Shown here in pieces: positions 22,773-32,320 of a stretch of 64,000 nucleotides of DNA (position 1 is its first letter; every line of letters starts with the position of its first letter). Made by a program: the position numbers and the translations under genes. The notes below the pieces were generated by a model. It saw only the letters and a program-made list of their open reading frames with translations, had not been told where the DNA came from and did no database searches. The stretch is from Gigaspora margarita (Eukaryota > Glomeromycota > Glomeromycetes > Diversisporales > Gigasporaceae), in assembly GCA_009809945.1 (NCBI GenBank), contig WTPW01000199.1, positions 108,820-172,819 on the forward strand, written 5' to 3'.

Positions 22773-23422
22773 CATTTGCTTTATCTTTTTTATCATATGG
22801 CTGAGTTGGTGCACATTTGAATTATCTGATTTTTATCATAGGTTATTGTAAAAAAATTCTCTTACAAAACTTGCTCGCTATTCCAGTGGCATGTAGTGTA
22901 TGGTTAAGGTTGAATTGTTTTTCAATTTCTATTATGAGTTACTGTAAATAATCCTGTTACAAAGTTTACCCGTTATTCCATTCCATTGATGCGTAGTATG
23001 TTGTTAATAGGGAAGATTCGGTCCGGTCCGTCCTCGGTCCCAAAACGGGCTTTTGTAATTACGTCTTATAGTAATGCATTAGTACTCTATCCAAGGCAAA
23101 AGCAAGTCAATTAGATAGCACGATCAGGTGTAACGTAAAAATTGCGTTCTTTTTGACCACCTTCTGCGTACTAACAAAAAAAAATTCCTTGCTAAATTTT
23201 GGCATATATTCTCAACCTAACGCTAACTCTAACGAATTACTTCAAATCATACCCTTATTCAATTGGTTTGATTTTCGCTAATTGGCAAAATCACGTGACA
23301 GTGCCTTTTTTGCCATGGCACGGTATAGTTGGTGGTATAATTAATTTTACAAATTAATACCGCTACGACACATGCCGTATTCTTTGTCGTAATTGCGCTG
23401 AGCCGTAATGCCGTAATGCCGT
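22773..23422. other. Intergenic DNA ending in a (GCCGTAAT)n patch
   Basis: No gene. Includes a ggtccggtccgtcctcggtcc patch near 23015. A run of gccgtaatgccgtaatgccgt (23402-23422) is the target sequence of the LTR retrotransposon. The matching half resumes at 30264 (ccgtaaatccgtaatgc). Confidence 0.4.
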
Positions 23423-24005
23423 TGTGAGACCGGAAACGTGACCTGATGCAGGCACCTGCACTCGTGCCCCGGATATTGCTAAATTTCGGCTTGCCGGCCC
23501 GATTTCCACGATTTCTCCGATCGATTCGATATCACCGATCTGGCCGATATTGATAATTGTGCGAATATAAATGATTATAATAATATTATAAATAATAATA
23601 ATATTATAGATAATAATAATAATAATAATATTAAGGATTTTAATAATAGGAATGATTCTTTCGAGGGGGTATACTTGAAACAATAACTATAAATAAAGGC
23701 CGTTTGGCCCTTGGGTGAACGATATTCAGTTCCCACTTTTGACTTAATAAAACATATATACTATTATAAACGCTCCCTTATTGTCTTTATTAAAACAACA
23801 CAAATACATTTATTCGATACAAATAAAACTAATACATTCATTGAATTGCTATCACTACGCCTATTTTGGCCTAAACTATCCCGAAACTCTGCCCAACCAC
23901 TCAGCCAAATCTAACACGCCTTTTTCGACCCAAACGTAACCTAAAATTCGGTTACACAAAGAATAAACTGACCCATCGATAGACCCTCCGATTTTTGGTC
24001 TCTCA
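23423..24005 (+). repeat. 5' LTR of retrotransposon LTR-1
   Basis: 583 bp, starting TGTGAGACCGG and ending GGTCTCTCA (TG..CA with short inverted ends). Nearly identical to 29682-30263. A probable promoter/poly-A region is marked by ctataaataaaggccgtt near 23688-23705. An open frame inside it (23711-23914) appears in both LTRs and is not a gene. CCGT precedes it (23419-23422) and also follows the 3' LTR (30264-30267), fitting a 4-bp target duplication. Confidence 0.85.
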
Positions 24006-24092
24006 TTTTGGTGGTGACTGTGAGATACGAAAATAAATGAAACGTTAACTACCCCCCTTCCCCCAATACAAGAATTAACAAGCAAATGAATA

Positions 24093-24835
24093 ATGAAAAG
24101 AAATACTTATCTTAGTGAAAGAACACTCGGCAAGGGCACAAGATTTAAAATCGAGAGCCAAGAGAAAGTAAGAAATAACCGGCCACAAAGGAAACCAGCC
24201 CAAAGAAACCCCAGAAGAGAAATATGGTGCACCTATGGTAGAACAGAAGGATATGCTATTCATACGTGCCCGGATGTAAGAAGGTTGGAGAAAAAGTGTG
24301 CCGCCTTATTCGAAATACTTACCGAGAAACAGGCCACGTAAGTCCAAGAAATAATTAATGAAGTATTCGGTAACTCCGAAATCCGCGAAGAACAAATGCC
24401 CGAAGCCCTAAAATTTTTACTAAATATGTTAGAAGATGTAGTTAAAGAAGAAGAAGAAGACATTACATACCTACCACCTTATACAAAAGTGCCCTTATCT
24501 CAAATTAATCACGACCATCGTGGTTCTATTCGGTGCAAGAAAAACCTCGAAAAGTTCAGAGTTGTCAGCTTACCGCGCATTAAACCTCCTGAAATTACCC
24601 CTATGAGTAAAAAAGCTATCACTGAACCCCGAACCCTATGCAATTGGGCCCTGGAATAAGAAGGTAACGATAACGGAAGTTCTTGAATCGTACTATGACC
24701 CGAAAGTGCCAAGTAAAGATGGTGTCGAAGACACAACCTGAGAAAAAGGAGAACTGAAAGAAGAGAAAACCGTTAAATTAGGTCCTGAGATAGCTATGGC
24801 AAATCTACTCGATAGTTACCTTGAAGTTTTGGATA
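24093..24835 (+). pseudogene. Gag-like ORF with degenerate CCHC zinc knuckle (LTR-1)
   Basis: A basic start is followed by WCTYGRTEGYAIHTCP, which has the exact spacing of a CX2CX4HX4C knuckle but with the second Cys replaced by Gly and the His by Tyr. The same frame continues past TAA at 24339-24341 into a Glu-rich segment (LEDVVKEEEEDITYLPPY) and stops at 24657. A frame change near 24640 then gives GPWNKKVTITEVLESYYDP and, after a TGA at 24739-24741, ends in SYLEVLD where the first nested element begins. Gag would form the particle in which reverse transcription occurs. Clearly inactive. Confidence 0.55.
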
Positions 24836-25029
24836 CCGTACAAGAGCGAAATAACGCTCCCCTGCGCGTTAATTGATTGACTAGCGCGTTATTTCGAGTA
24901 CACGCATGCGCGTTATTTCGAAATAAGAACTGATTTTCGGAGCCAAATATTTTTAAAATAACACGCATGCAACTTGCATAATAAGACCCAAAAATATTGT
25001 TCTATAAATATATATTTAAAAATTATAAA

Positions 25030-25235
25030 GGGGGTAACAAAGTGATAAATCATCTAAGCGTATAAAATTATAATAAGTGTACTAAATTTATAAGTAATCA
25101 GGTGCATATGTACAGACATTTATAAGCAACTAGGTTATATACATACAAAAATTCATAAGCGACTCATAAGAAATTCATAATCGGGCTTATAATTTCTGAT
25201 CAAATACAGTAGTCACTTTTATTCTTAATAATTAT
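25030..25235 (+). repeat. Dispersed repeat block shared with 10735-10930
   Basis: Contains TTATAAGTAATCAGGTGCAT, CGACTCATAAGAAATTCAT and TTATAATTTCTGATCAAATA in the same order as the interior of hAT-like copy 2, and inverted at 6220-6420. It is probably a fragment of that element family. Confidence 0.55.
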
Positions 25236-25290
25236 CCAATCTCACATAAATGATTGGCTCAAATTTTATTTAACCTTATCACTTATATTA

Positions 25291-25675
25291 CAGCTGATTG
25301 GAAAATTAGTTGGACACTTGAAAAATTTTCTCGTTTTTGAAACCTTTCGGATGAATCATCTAACTCTTCGGAAATCGCATNNNNNNNNNNNNNNNNNNNN
25401 NNNNNNNNNNNNNNNNNNNNNNNNAATTTTATTTAACCTTATCACTTATATTACAGCTGATTGGAAAATTAGTTGGACACTTGAAAAATTTTCTCGTTTT
25501 TGAAACCTTTCGGATGAATCATCTAACTCTTCGGAAATCGCATTGCCATTATCGGACCGAAGTTCCGAAGACTGTGACATGGTTTCTGAAGAGTTAGATG
25601 TTTCATAAGACGAAACCGAAAGGTTTCAAAAACAAGAAAATTTTTCAAATGTCCCACTAATTTTCGAATCAGCTG
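25291..25675. mobile_element. Palindromic TA-flanked MITE (CAGCTGATT family), copy B, spans gap
   Basis: Starts CAGCTGATTGGAAAATTAGT and ends with the inverse, CACTAATTTTCGAATCAGCTG, with TTA/TAA at the borders. The true element is about 220 bp (25454-25675). The extra part is a 119-bp duplicate on the other side of a 44-N gap (25381-25424), almost certainly an assembly artefact. Confidence 0.65.
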
Positions 25676-27305
25676 TAAATAACAAGATATTGCATTACCA
25701 AAAATCAAAAACTTATTGAAGCGGCAAAATAATCATTCAGTAAATTTTTTACTATATAGATAAGAACAGCTATAAATACTAAGTTTTTATGGCCCATGTC
25801 AACAATGCAGTTGAATTGCCGCACGAATCAATTACCGGTTATATCTGGGGCGCGTTAATTCAGGACGCGCATGGGCGTTAATTCGAGACACTATATGTTA
25901 TTTTGGGGGTGTCCGGATTTCGAAATAACGCCCCAGCCCATTATTTCGCGCTTATACGGTACTTGGATATCTGAACTCGGAAGACCTGAAAGATCCGAAT
26001 CAGAGAAGAAAACCCTGGACACACTAGAAATTGAAAATGAAGAAGAGATGGACCACGCTAATGAAACAAATACACCAGGGATCAGAGAGGCCAAACACGA
26101 AGCATACGAACCTTATCGAGAATCCGCGGAAATTAATCCTGAAGATGACAAGTCGAAAGACCTTGAAATAGGAACAGAAAAAGAAGAAACCGTCGATACG
26201 AGTAATGTCCCAGAATCGGCAGGTTCCATCCTAAACCTGATCAAGAAGTACTCCAAGCGTCATAATGGAAGATGGGGTCAAAATGAAGTGGAAGCTAAAA
26301 AAGACGAAACTAAGGCATCTACTTACCCTCAAAATCTTGCAAATATGAAGCTCAATAAAGAGACCTTCAGCCTTGGTCATCGCTATAGAAATGGAGTTAC
26401 AAATACTAATGGGTTGTATTGCCAAAATGAAAGTGAAATCGATACGGATGAATACAAGGCACTTATCCATTATCAAAGGTCGACTGACGATAACGAAGAT
26501 GGTGAAGCAATTGTCGATACAGAGAGTAAAAGTAATGCACCTGGTGAAGAAGGTTATTGAAAGCTAGTTGAGATGGAAAAGGTGGCTGCAATGAAGTTAA
26601 ATAGGGAAGAAAAGGTACTTACCAATGCGCCTTGCAAGAACCCTGCAGAACTTGACTTAACCGAATGGTATCAAAGGAAGGAAAAAGAATTGGAGGACGC
26701 ACCCGCAAGGCCTGGAGATAACAGGGATAATGAAACTATAGAAGATCAAGAAATATCAGTTGGAATTAGGGCTCCGACGGACCCGAACTGAGGCTGGACT
26801 TTAGGCAAGTCTGAGTCTGGTTCGAAATTCGAACCGGACTCGGACTCGAACTATTTTAAAACTCGGTTCGGTCCGGGTTCGAATATCAAACTTTTGGCTT
26901 GGTTCGGGTCCAGTTTGAGTCCGGTCCAAAAGTTTGAGTCCGGTCTGAAAGTCCGAAACTGGTTGAGCAATACCGTAATAAGCCGATCGAGAAAATTGAA
27001 AATCGATGGTTTTTTTTTTTTTATTATTTTATTTTATTATTATTGCTCAATCATATGACTTTATTTACTGTATGAAGAAAAACATATGGGGATTCCATTC
27101 GCTACCATTTTATCAGCTCTATAATACATAGTAGGATAACTAGATCCTAAATATTTTCAACCAAATTAACCATATGCTTTTATGCAAATTACACTAAGAA
27201 ACAAACTATTCCATCCTAAGAATGCCAAGAAAAGATCTCATAGCCGCAAAGAGAATCGGTTAAATTAATTGCATTATGTATAGCGTGAATGCCATTACTT
27301 ACCTA

Positions 27306-28036
27306 TAGGTCCTTGCACTGCTATTGCAGCCACAGAGCCTAATCCAAATATGAGGTCCTTGCACTACTACTGTAGGCGTGGAGCCTGATTCTAATATGAG
27401 GTCCTTGCACTGCTATCGCAGCCACAGAGCCTAATAAAAAACTAGAGGTCCTTGTACTGCTATTCCAATCGTGAAGTCTAATCATAACATGAGGCCCTTG
27501 CACTGATATTTAACTGCAGGTGCCTAATCAAAACATAAGGTCCTTGCACTACTACTATAGCCACGGTGCCTATTTACAATATGAGGTCCTTGCGCTGCTA
27601 TTGCAGCTACGGAGCCTAATCAAAACATGAGGTCCTTGCACTACTACTATAGCCGTGGAGCCTGATTATAACATAAAGTCCTTGCACTGCCTATCGCAGC
27701 TACGATGCCTAATAAAAACAAGATATCCTTGTATTGCTATTGCAGCTGTGAAACTGATCATAACATAAGGTCCTTGCACTGCTATCACAGCCGTGGAGCC
27801 TACCCAAAACATGAGTCCTTGCCTAATTACCATATGAGGTCCTTGTACTTCTATCACAGCCACAGAGCCTAATAAAAAACATGAGGTCTTTGCACTGCTA
27901 TGCAACCACAGAGCAAATCACAACATGGGGCCCTTGTCCTACTACTATAACCATAAATTCTAATCCCAACATGAAGTCATTGCACTATTATCACAGCCAC
28001 GGAACCTAATAAGAAACATGAGATTCTTGCACTGCT
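27306..28036. repeat. Minisatellite, about 16 units of 43-48 bp
   Basis: Consensus of the unit is roughly AGGTCCTTGCACTGCTATTG, then CAGCCACAGAGCCTAAT, then an AAAACATG spacer. Units vary in sequence and slightly in length and run head to tail, ending exactly where a Harbinger-like MITE is inserted. Open frames across it (for example 27666-27905 on the minus strand) are repeat-driven. Confidence 0.85.
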
Positions 28037-28038
28037 AA

Positions 28039-28298
28039 GGCGAGACCAACTGGATTCAGTATTTTACATTACCCTCCTCCCTTCCAGAGGAGGGGGGGAG
28101 AGGGTGGTTCACATAGTAAACTTTTAAAAAAATTTTTTTTTTGAAAATTTTTTTTTNCGAATTGTTCNGTGACTGTAAAANTTTTCCGAAATATCCCGAA
28201 GCCCTATATATATTTATCTAAATTTTTTTTACTATGAGGGAGAGGGGAGGACTCTGAGGAGGGGGTAATGTAAAACACTGAATCCAGTTGGTCTCGCC
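28039..28298. mobile_element. Harbinger-like MITE, GGCGAGACCAACTGG termini, TAA duplication
   Basis: 260 bp. The left end GGCGAGACCAACTGGATTCA then GTATTTTACATTACCC is mirrored at the right end over more than 40 bp. TAA flanks both borders (28036-28038, 28299-28301). The middle is G/A- and C/T-rich and contains three ambiguous bases. It interrupts the junction between the minisatellite and a hAT-like fragment. Confidence 0.85.
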
Positions 28299-28301
28299 TA
28301 A

Positions 28302-28590
28302 TGACAAATTAAAAATTATATTTCAATATACAGTTTGCGCATTATCTCTGTACGTACAGTACGTACGTATATATGTGGAATGAGAAAAAAATCAAAAGTT
28401 AATGCGTGCATAATATTTTTATTTACATCAAATACTAATTAGGAATTGGCCCACTTATGTTAAAGCAGGCCAGATAATTTGTTAATGTGGGCCAGATGAT
28501 ATCTAACGCAGGCCAGACAATCTTATATTAAAAATCCCACGCGGGATCACGCGTGGATCCCACGCGTTGCCTATCACTACTAGGGTGGTA
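28302..28590 (+). mobile_element. hAT-like element fragment, copy 3
   Basis: Ends CGCGTTGCCTATCACTA. 28402-28588 matches 11762-11970 closely, including GCATAATATTTTTATTTACA and GGCCAGATAATTTGTTAATG. The stretch from 28302 to 28402 matches copy 1 (inverse of about 5985-6090). The left part has been cut off by the Harbinger-like MITE. Confidence 0.65.
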
Positions 28591-29681
28591 ACTCAACTAT
28601 CCCGAACCCGGACAGGTTCGCGAACTTCGGACCGGACCCGGATCGAACCTATATGTATGTTTGAGTCCGGTTCGAGTTCGGTACTTTGGGTTCGGGTTTG
28701 AGTCTGGGTCCGAAAATTTAAAAATTTATTTTTCGATTCCGGGTTCGAGTCCGGGTCCGGCCGGACCCTGACCGGACCCAAACCGGACTTCGGAGCCCTA
28801 GTTGGAATCGACGATGAGGGTAACAAAAGAGCGACTGGTGAAAAATCTAGAATACACCTAGGAGAAACTCTACGTGATGCGTGCGAATCATGGTTGAGGA
28901 AAGTGGAAGAATTCCGAAATAGTGATAAGTGGAATGAAGAAAGTAAACCCAGGGAACTGACCAGAATAGAACGTACCATAACTTAAAACAGATCCAATTA
29001 TGAACGAAATGAAGAGAAAAAGATAGGACCCGACGAACTCATCGATCAAGAATTGGCTAATATGAATGAATCTGCTAAAGAAGTCCGAGTTGAAAAAGAC
29101 GAATGTAAGCCACCCATCCGTTATCAAGAATCTGCAGATATGGATAATAACGATGAAATAAACAACCCCGAAGAGTGCGACAAAAAGGGATCTGAAATTT
29201 GTGATGAAAACGACAAACACAAAGCGTCTGCTCTAGAAGGCCTTAGAAAAGCCCATGAACGTTGGATGAAAAAAATAATCAAATTCAAGAGAATTATCTA
29301 CAAGAAGATAGAAATCCTCTGATACTTACTAATATGCCAGTTACGAACTCGAACCTCCGATCCAGGAGGAAAGCCCATGCAAAAAGAAGAGTTCGATACG
29401 ATAATCAGATCATACCCCATCTACTATTACACAATGCTGCAAGCGACGGTCACAGGAGTGAACCAAAATTAGCAAGGCCCCTATTATGTGCCTGATCAGT
29501 TGCCTAATGAAGTCTGTACAGTTGTGACCGTGCTGATCATCATCCGACTGCCCAAACCGGATCGATAAAATCTTGATTAACCTCCGACTAAGCAAAGCAA
29601 CGAAGCTCTAACCCCCGCCCTCGATCCTATGCTCCATATGAATTTTTATACCTGGGAGGTATAAAATAAGCCAGGGAGGAA

Positions 29682-30263
29682 TTTGAGACCGGAAACGTGA
29701 CCTGATGCAAGCACCTGCACTCGTGCCCCGGATATTGCTAAATTTAGGCTTGCCAGCCCGATTTCCACAATTTTTCTGATCGATTCGATATCACCGATCT
29801 GGCCGATATTGATAATTGTGCGAATATAAATGATTATAATAATATTATAAATAATAATAATATTATAGATAATAATAATAATAATAATATTAAGGATTTT
29901 AATAATAGGAATGATTCTTTCGAGGGGTATACTTGAAACAATAACTATAAATAAAGGCCGTTTGGCCCTTGGGTGAACGATATTCAGTTCCCACTTTTGA
30001 CTTAATAAAACATATATACTATTATAAACGCTCCCTTATTGTCTTTATTAAAACAACACAAATACATATATTCGATACAAATAAAACTAATACATTCATT
30101 GAATTGCTATTACTACGCCTATTTTGGCCTAAACTATCCCAAAACTCTGCCCAACCACTCAGCCAAATCTAACACGCCTTTTTCGACCCAAACGTAATCT
30201 AAAATTTGGTTACACGAAGAATAAACCGACCCATCGATAGACCCTCTGATTTTTGGTCTCTCA
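29682..30263 (+). repeat. 3' LTR of retrotransposon LTR-1
   Basis: About 580 bp, nearly identical to 23423-24005, with the same GGTCTCTCA end. Differences are scattered single bases and short indels (for example the g-run near 29920). The right flank starts CCGTAAATCCGTAATGC, continuing the simple sequence seen left of the element. Confidence 0.85.
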
Positions 30264-30291
30264 CCGTAAATCCGTAATGCTGTATGCCGTA

Positions 30292-30522
30292 AAGCTGATT
30301 TGAAAATTTAATGGGACACTTGAAAAATTTCTCGTTTTTGAAAACTTTCGGTTTCGTCTTATGAATCATCTAACTCTTCAGAAATCACATCGCCATTATC
30401 AGGCCGAAGTTCCGAAGACTGTGACAAGGTTTCTGAAGAGTTAGATGATTTCATAAGACGAAACCGAAAGGTTTCAAAAACAAGAAAATTCTCAAGTGTC
30501 CCACTAATGTTCAAATCAGCTG
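30292..30522. mobile_element. Palindromic TA-flanked MITE (CAGCTGATT family), copy C
   Basis: 231 bp. Left AGCTGATTTGAAAATTTAAT then GGGACACTTG, mirrored at the right by CAAGTGTCCCACTAATGTTC then AAATCAGCTG. Inner arms GAAACCTTTCGG/CCGAAAGTTTTC and CATCTAACTCTTC/GAAGAGTTAGATG also pair. It lies just outside LTR-1. Confidence 0.7.
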
Positions 30523-31366
30523 TAAATTTTATTTTCATTTAATCTTCTTTTTCCAATTCTTTTAACATTATCTAACTCATTGAATAGAATTTATTATCAT
30601 ATGCGAAGTCGAAATGATTTCGTGCAATTATCAGTATCCTTATTTATACTTGCCATTTTTTGTTCATATTTATTATAATGTGCATATTCCGTATTTAAGT
30701 TCCCTTTGTAATCATAAAATATTTTTATTCACTCGGTCATACAGATATTTCAACCTTAAATAGAATGTAAATAACTTTTATACTTACCGTCTAATTCAAA
30801 ATAGTCATCAAAAGCGCCATAAGCGCACCTTATATATATTAAGGTAAATTCAAAAAAAAAAAAAAATAGTCATCAGTTTCTGGTTTGGAGTGACTTATTA
30901 CAGAAGTACAGAATTGCAGCATTACAACATTACGACGTTACGGCATTACAATATTACGACATTACCATCACGACATTACAGCATTACGACATCAAGACAT
31001 TACGATATTATGGTATTACGACATATAAGATTTACGGCAATTTGATAATTATTTCTACCATGCTGTAATTGCCATAATTCGGTAGGGTACAATGTACCCG
31101 CCAAAAATGGAAATAATCGTCATTGTTAAAAAAAATATTGTCAATTAATGATAAAATTAGTGTTAAGGGAAGTGCTTCAAAGGAATAAACTATATTAAAA
31201 ATTCACAAGGAAAATATTTAGTTAGAATGCAAAAGCTAGTTTCATACAGTAAGCGAAAGTTCACGATTTTTCAAAAAACGTAATTTTTTAATTTTAACAT
31301 TACACACTCTAAATTCGACTGATTGGATAAAAAGTGTGATTCCAATACTCTCTAGGGCCCCTCCAG
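30523..31366. other. Intergenic DNA with a (CATTACGACA)n patch
   Basis: No gene. 30915-31030 is a degenerate tandem array of cattacgaca-type 10-11-mers, the complement of the gtaatgccgt repeat flanking LTR-1. The rest is AT-rich. Confidence 0.45.
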
Positions 31367-32303
31367 GAGTCTAGACACTTTGCAGTAACATGACCATCAC
31401 GTGGTGTGGCGTCATTCAGATTAACTTTTTGACTTTATGTTAAGGTTTGGGTTAGAGTTTGTATATATAGACTTAGAAGGCCACTATTTATATGTAAAAT
31501 CGCGTTCTGGACATTTTTATCTGGTTTTTAAGGCCGATTTAAACACTAGTTTTTGAGTATTTTCACTCTTTTCTCTTTTTTCTTCTTGTACACGTGTTTG
31601 TTTTGATGCCGGACTGATCCGGAAAGATCAAAATTTACGTTCTCCGATTGGTTAATTTTCATGTGCCACGTCACGTTGGAGTTTTAAATGCACTATGTAA
31701 ATCAAAACAACATGTGTTCCAATATGAAAATCAAATTAGAAAAGATTTTTGTGTAACATACATGATTATCACTGTTTATCACGTTTGTATCAATTAAAAA
31801 ATACTATGAAAATACTGAAATCTTAACAAAAATTTGACAATCTTTTCAGTTTAACGAAAAATCTCTCTTTTATGTTAAAATATGCTATTCATTGGACCTC
31901 CACGTGAAATTTCTAAATAAATTAATATGTAGTATATCGAGGAGATACAATTTGAAATATGCTAATTTCTTATAAGAAATTGCCATATTTCAAATTGTAT
32001 CTTCTCGATATACTACATATTAATTTATTTAGAAATTTCAGACGGAGGTCCAATGAATAGCATATTTTAACATAAAAGAGAGATTTTTTCGTTAAACTGA
32101 AAAGATTGTCAAATTTTTGTTAAGATTTCAGTATTTTCATAGTATTTTTTAATCGATACAAACGTGATAAACAGTGATAATTGTGTATGTTATACGAAAA
32201 TCTTTTCTAATTGATTTTCATATTGGACCACATATTGTTTTGATTTACATAGTGCATTTAAAACCCAATGTCACGTTACTGCAAAAGTGTCTAGACCCCT
32301 GGT
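31367..32303. mobile_element. 0.94-kb palindromic element
   Basis: The outer ends CCAGGAGTCTAGACACTTTG and CAAAAGTGTCTAGACCCCTGG pair. The main arms, centred near 31980 (tcttataagaaatt), match almost base for base for about 290 bp each. The left arm has about 285 extra bases (31396-31682) absent on the right, so a later insertion sits in it. No ORF spans the arms. Confidence 0.65.
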
Positions 32304-32320
32304 GTGGTTTACTCGCTAGG

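Larger units (their letters stand above)
24836..25959. mobile_element. TA-flanked element nested in LTR-1
   Basis: CCGTACAAGAGCGAAATAAC at the left is mirrored at the right (ttatttcgcgcttatACGG). TA lies on both sides (24834-24835 and 25960-25961). Removing the element plus one TA joins SYLEVLD to TWISELGRPERSES in the same frame, which confirms the borders. Inside are further GCGCGTTATTTCG repeats, a fragment of the hAT-like interior (25030-25235), a CAGCTGATT palindromic MITE and an assembly gap. No transposase. Confidence 0.8.
26767..28800. mobile_element. 2-kb element with 8-bp duplication nested in LTR-1
   Basis: Ends TAGGGCTCCGA and TCGGAGCCCTA; the 8-bp duplication GTTGGAAT flanks both (26759-26766 and 28801-28808). 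Taking it out restores the frame as EISVGIDDEGNKRATGEK. Next to each end is a patch of ggttcgggtcc/ggacccgaac simple sequence. The middle holds a minisatellite, a Harbinger-like MITE and a hAT-like fragment. Non-autonomous hAT-type element by termini and duplication length. Confidence 0.8.
25960..29322 (+). pseudogene. Sel1-like-repeat ORF inside LTR-1, split by an 8-bp-duplicating insertion
   Basis: One frame runs from TWISELGRPE (about 25961) to 26766, with a TGA at 26558-26560. It resumes at 28809 after removal of the insertion, passes TAA at 28983-28985 and ends near 29322. Sel1-like repeats (helix-turn-helix, about 36 residues) are visible in degraded form: KHEAYEPYRESAEI, DETKASTYPQNLANM then TFSLGHRYRNGV, DTDEYKALIHYQRS, and KDECKPPIRYQESADM. 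The consensus (KA..YYQKSADMG....LG.CY..GIG) is from memory. Very rich in Glu, Asp and Lys. The position after gag and the reading direction match the retroelement, so it travels as cargo. Only a few stops, so decay is recent. Confidence 0.6.
23423..30263 (+). mobile_element. LTR-1: non-autonomous LTR retrotransposon with nested insertions
   Basis: Two LTRs of about 580 bp enclose 5.7 kb. Just after the 5' LTR comes TGGTGGTGACTGTGAGATAC, the primer-binding-site position. A purine-rich ccagggaggaa precedes the 3' LTR, so the element reads on the plus strand. Internal coding DNA amounts to only about 2.5 kb once the two nested insertions (24836-25959 and 26767-28800) are removed. It shows a gag-like zinc-knuckle region and then Sel1-like repeats; no reverse transcriptase, RNase H or integrase motif was found. 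It would depend on another element's enzymes. LTR similarity suggests fairly recent insertion. Confidence 0.8.

Noticed and set aside
23711-23914. 67-codon frame, repeated at 29969-30172
   Set aside because: Both copies lie inside the LTRs of LTR-1; identity reflects LTR identity, not a gene.
27306-28036. CRISPR-like array
   Set aside because: Units are head to tail without unique spacers and the genome is eukaryotic; it is a minisatellite.
28593-29220. Minus-strand frames of 110-128 codons
   Set aside because: They are antisense to the retroelement ORF and to ggttcgggtcc simple sequence.
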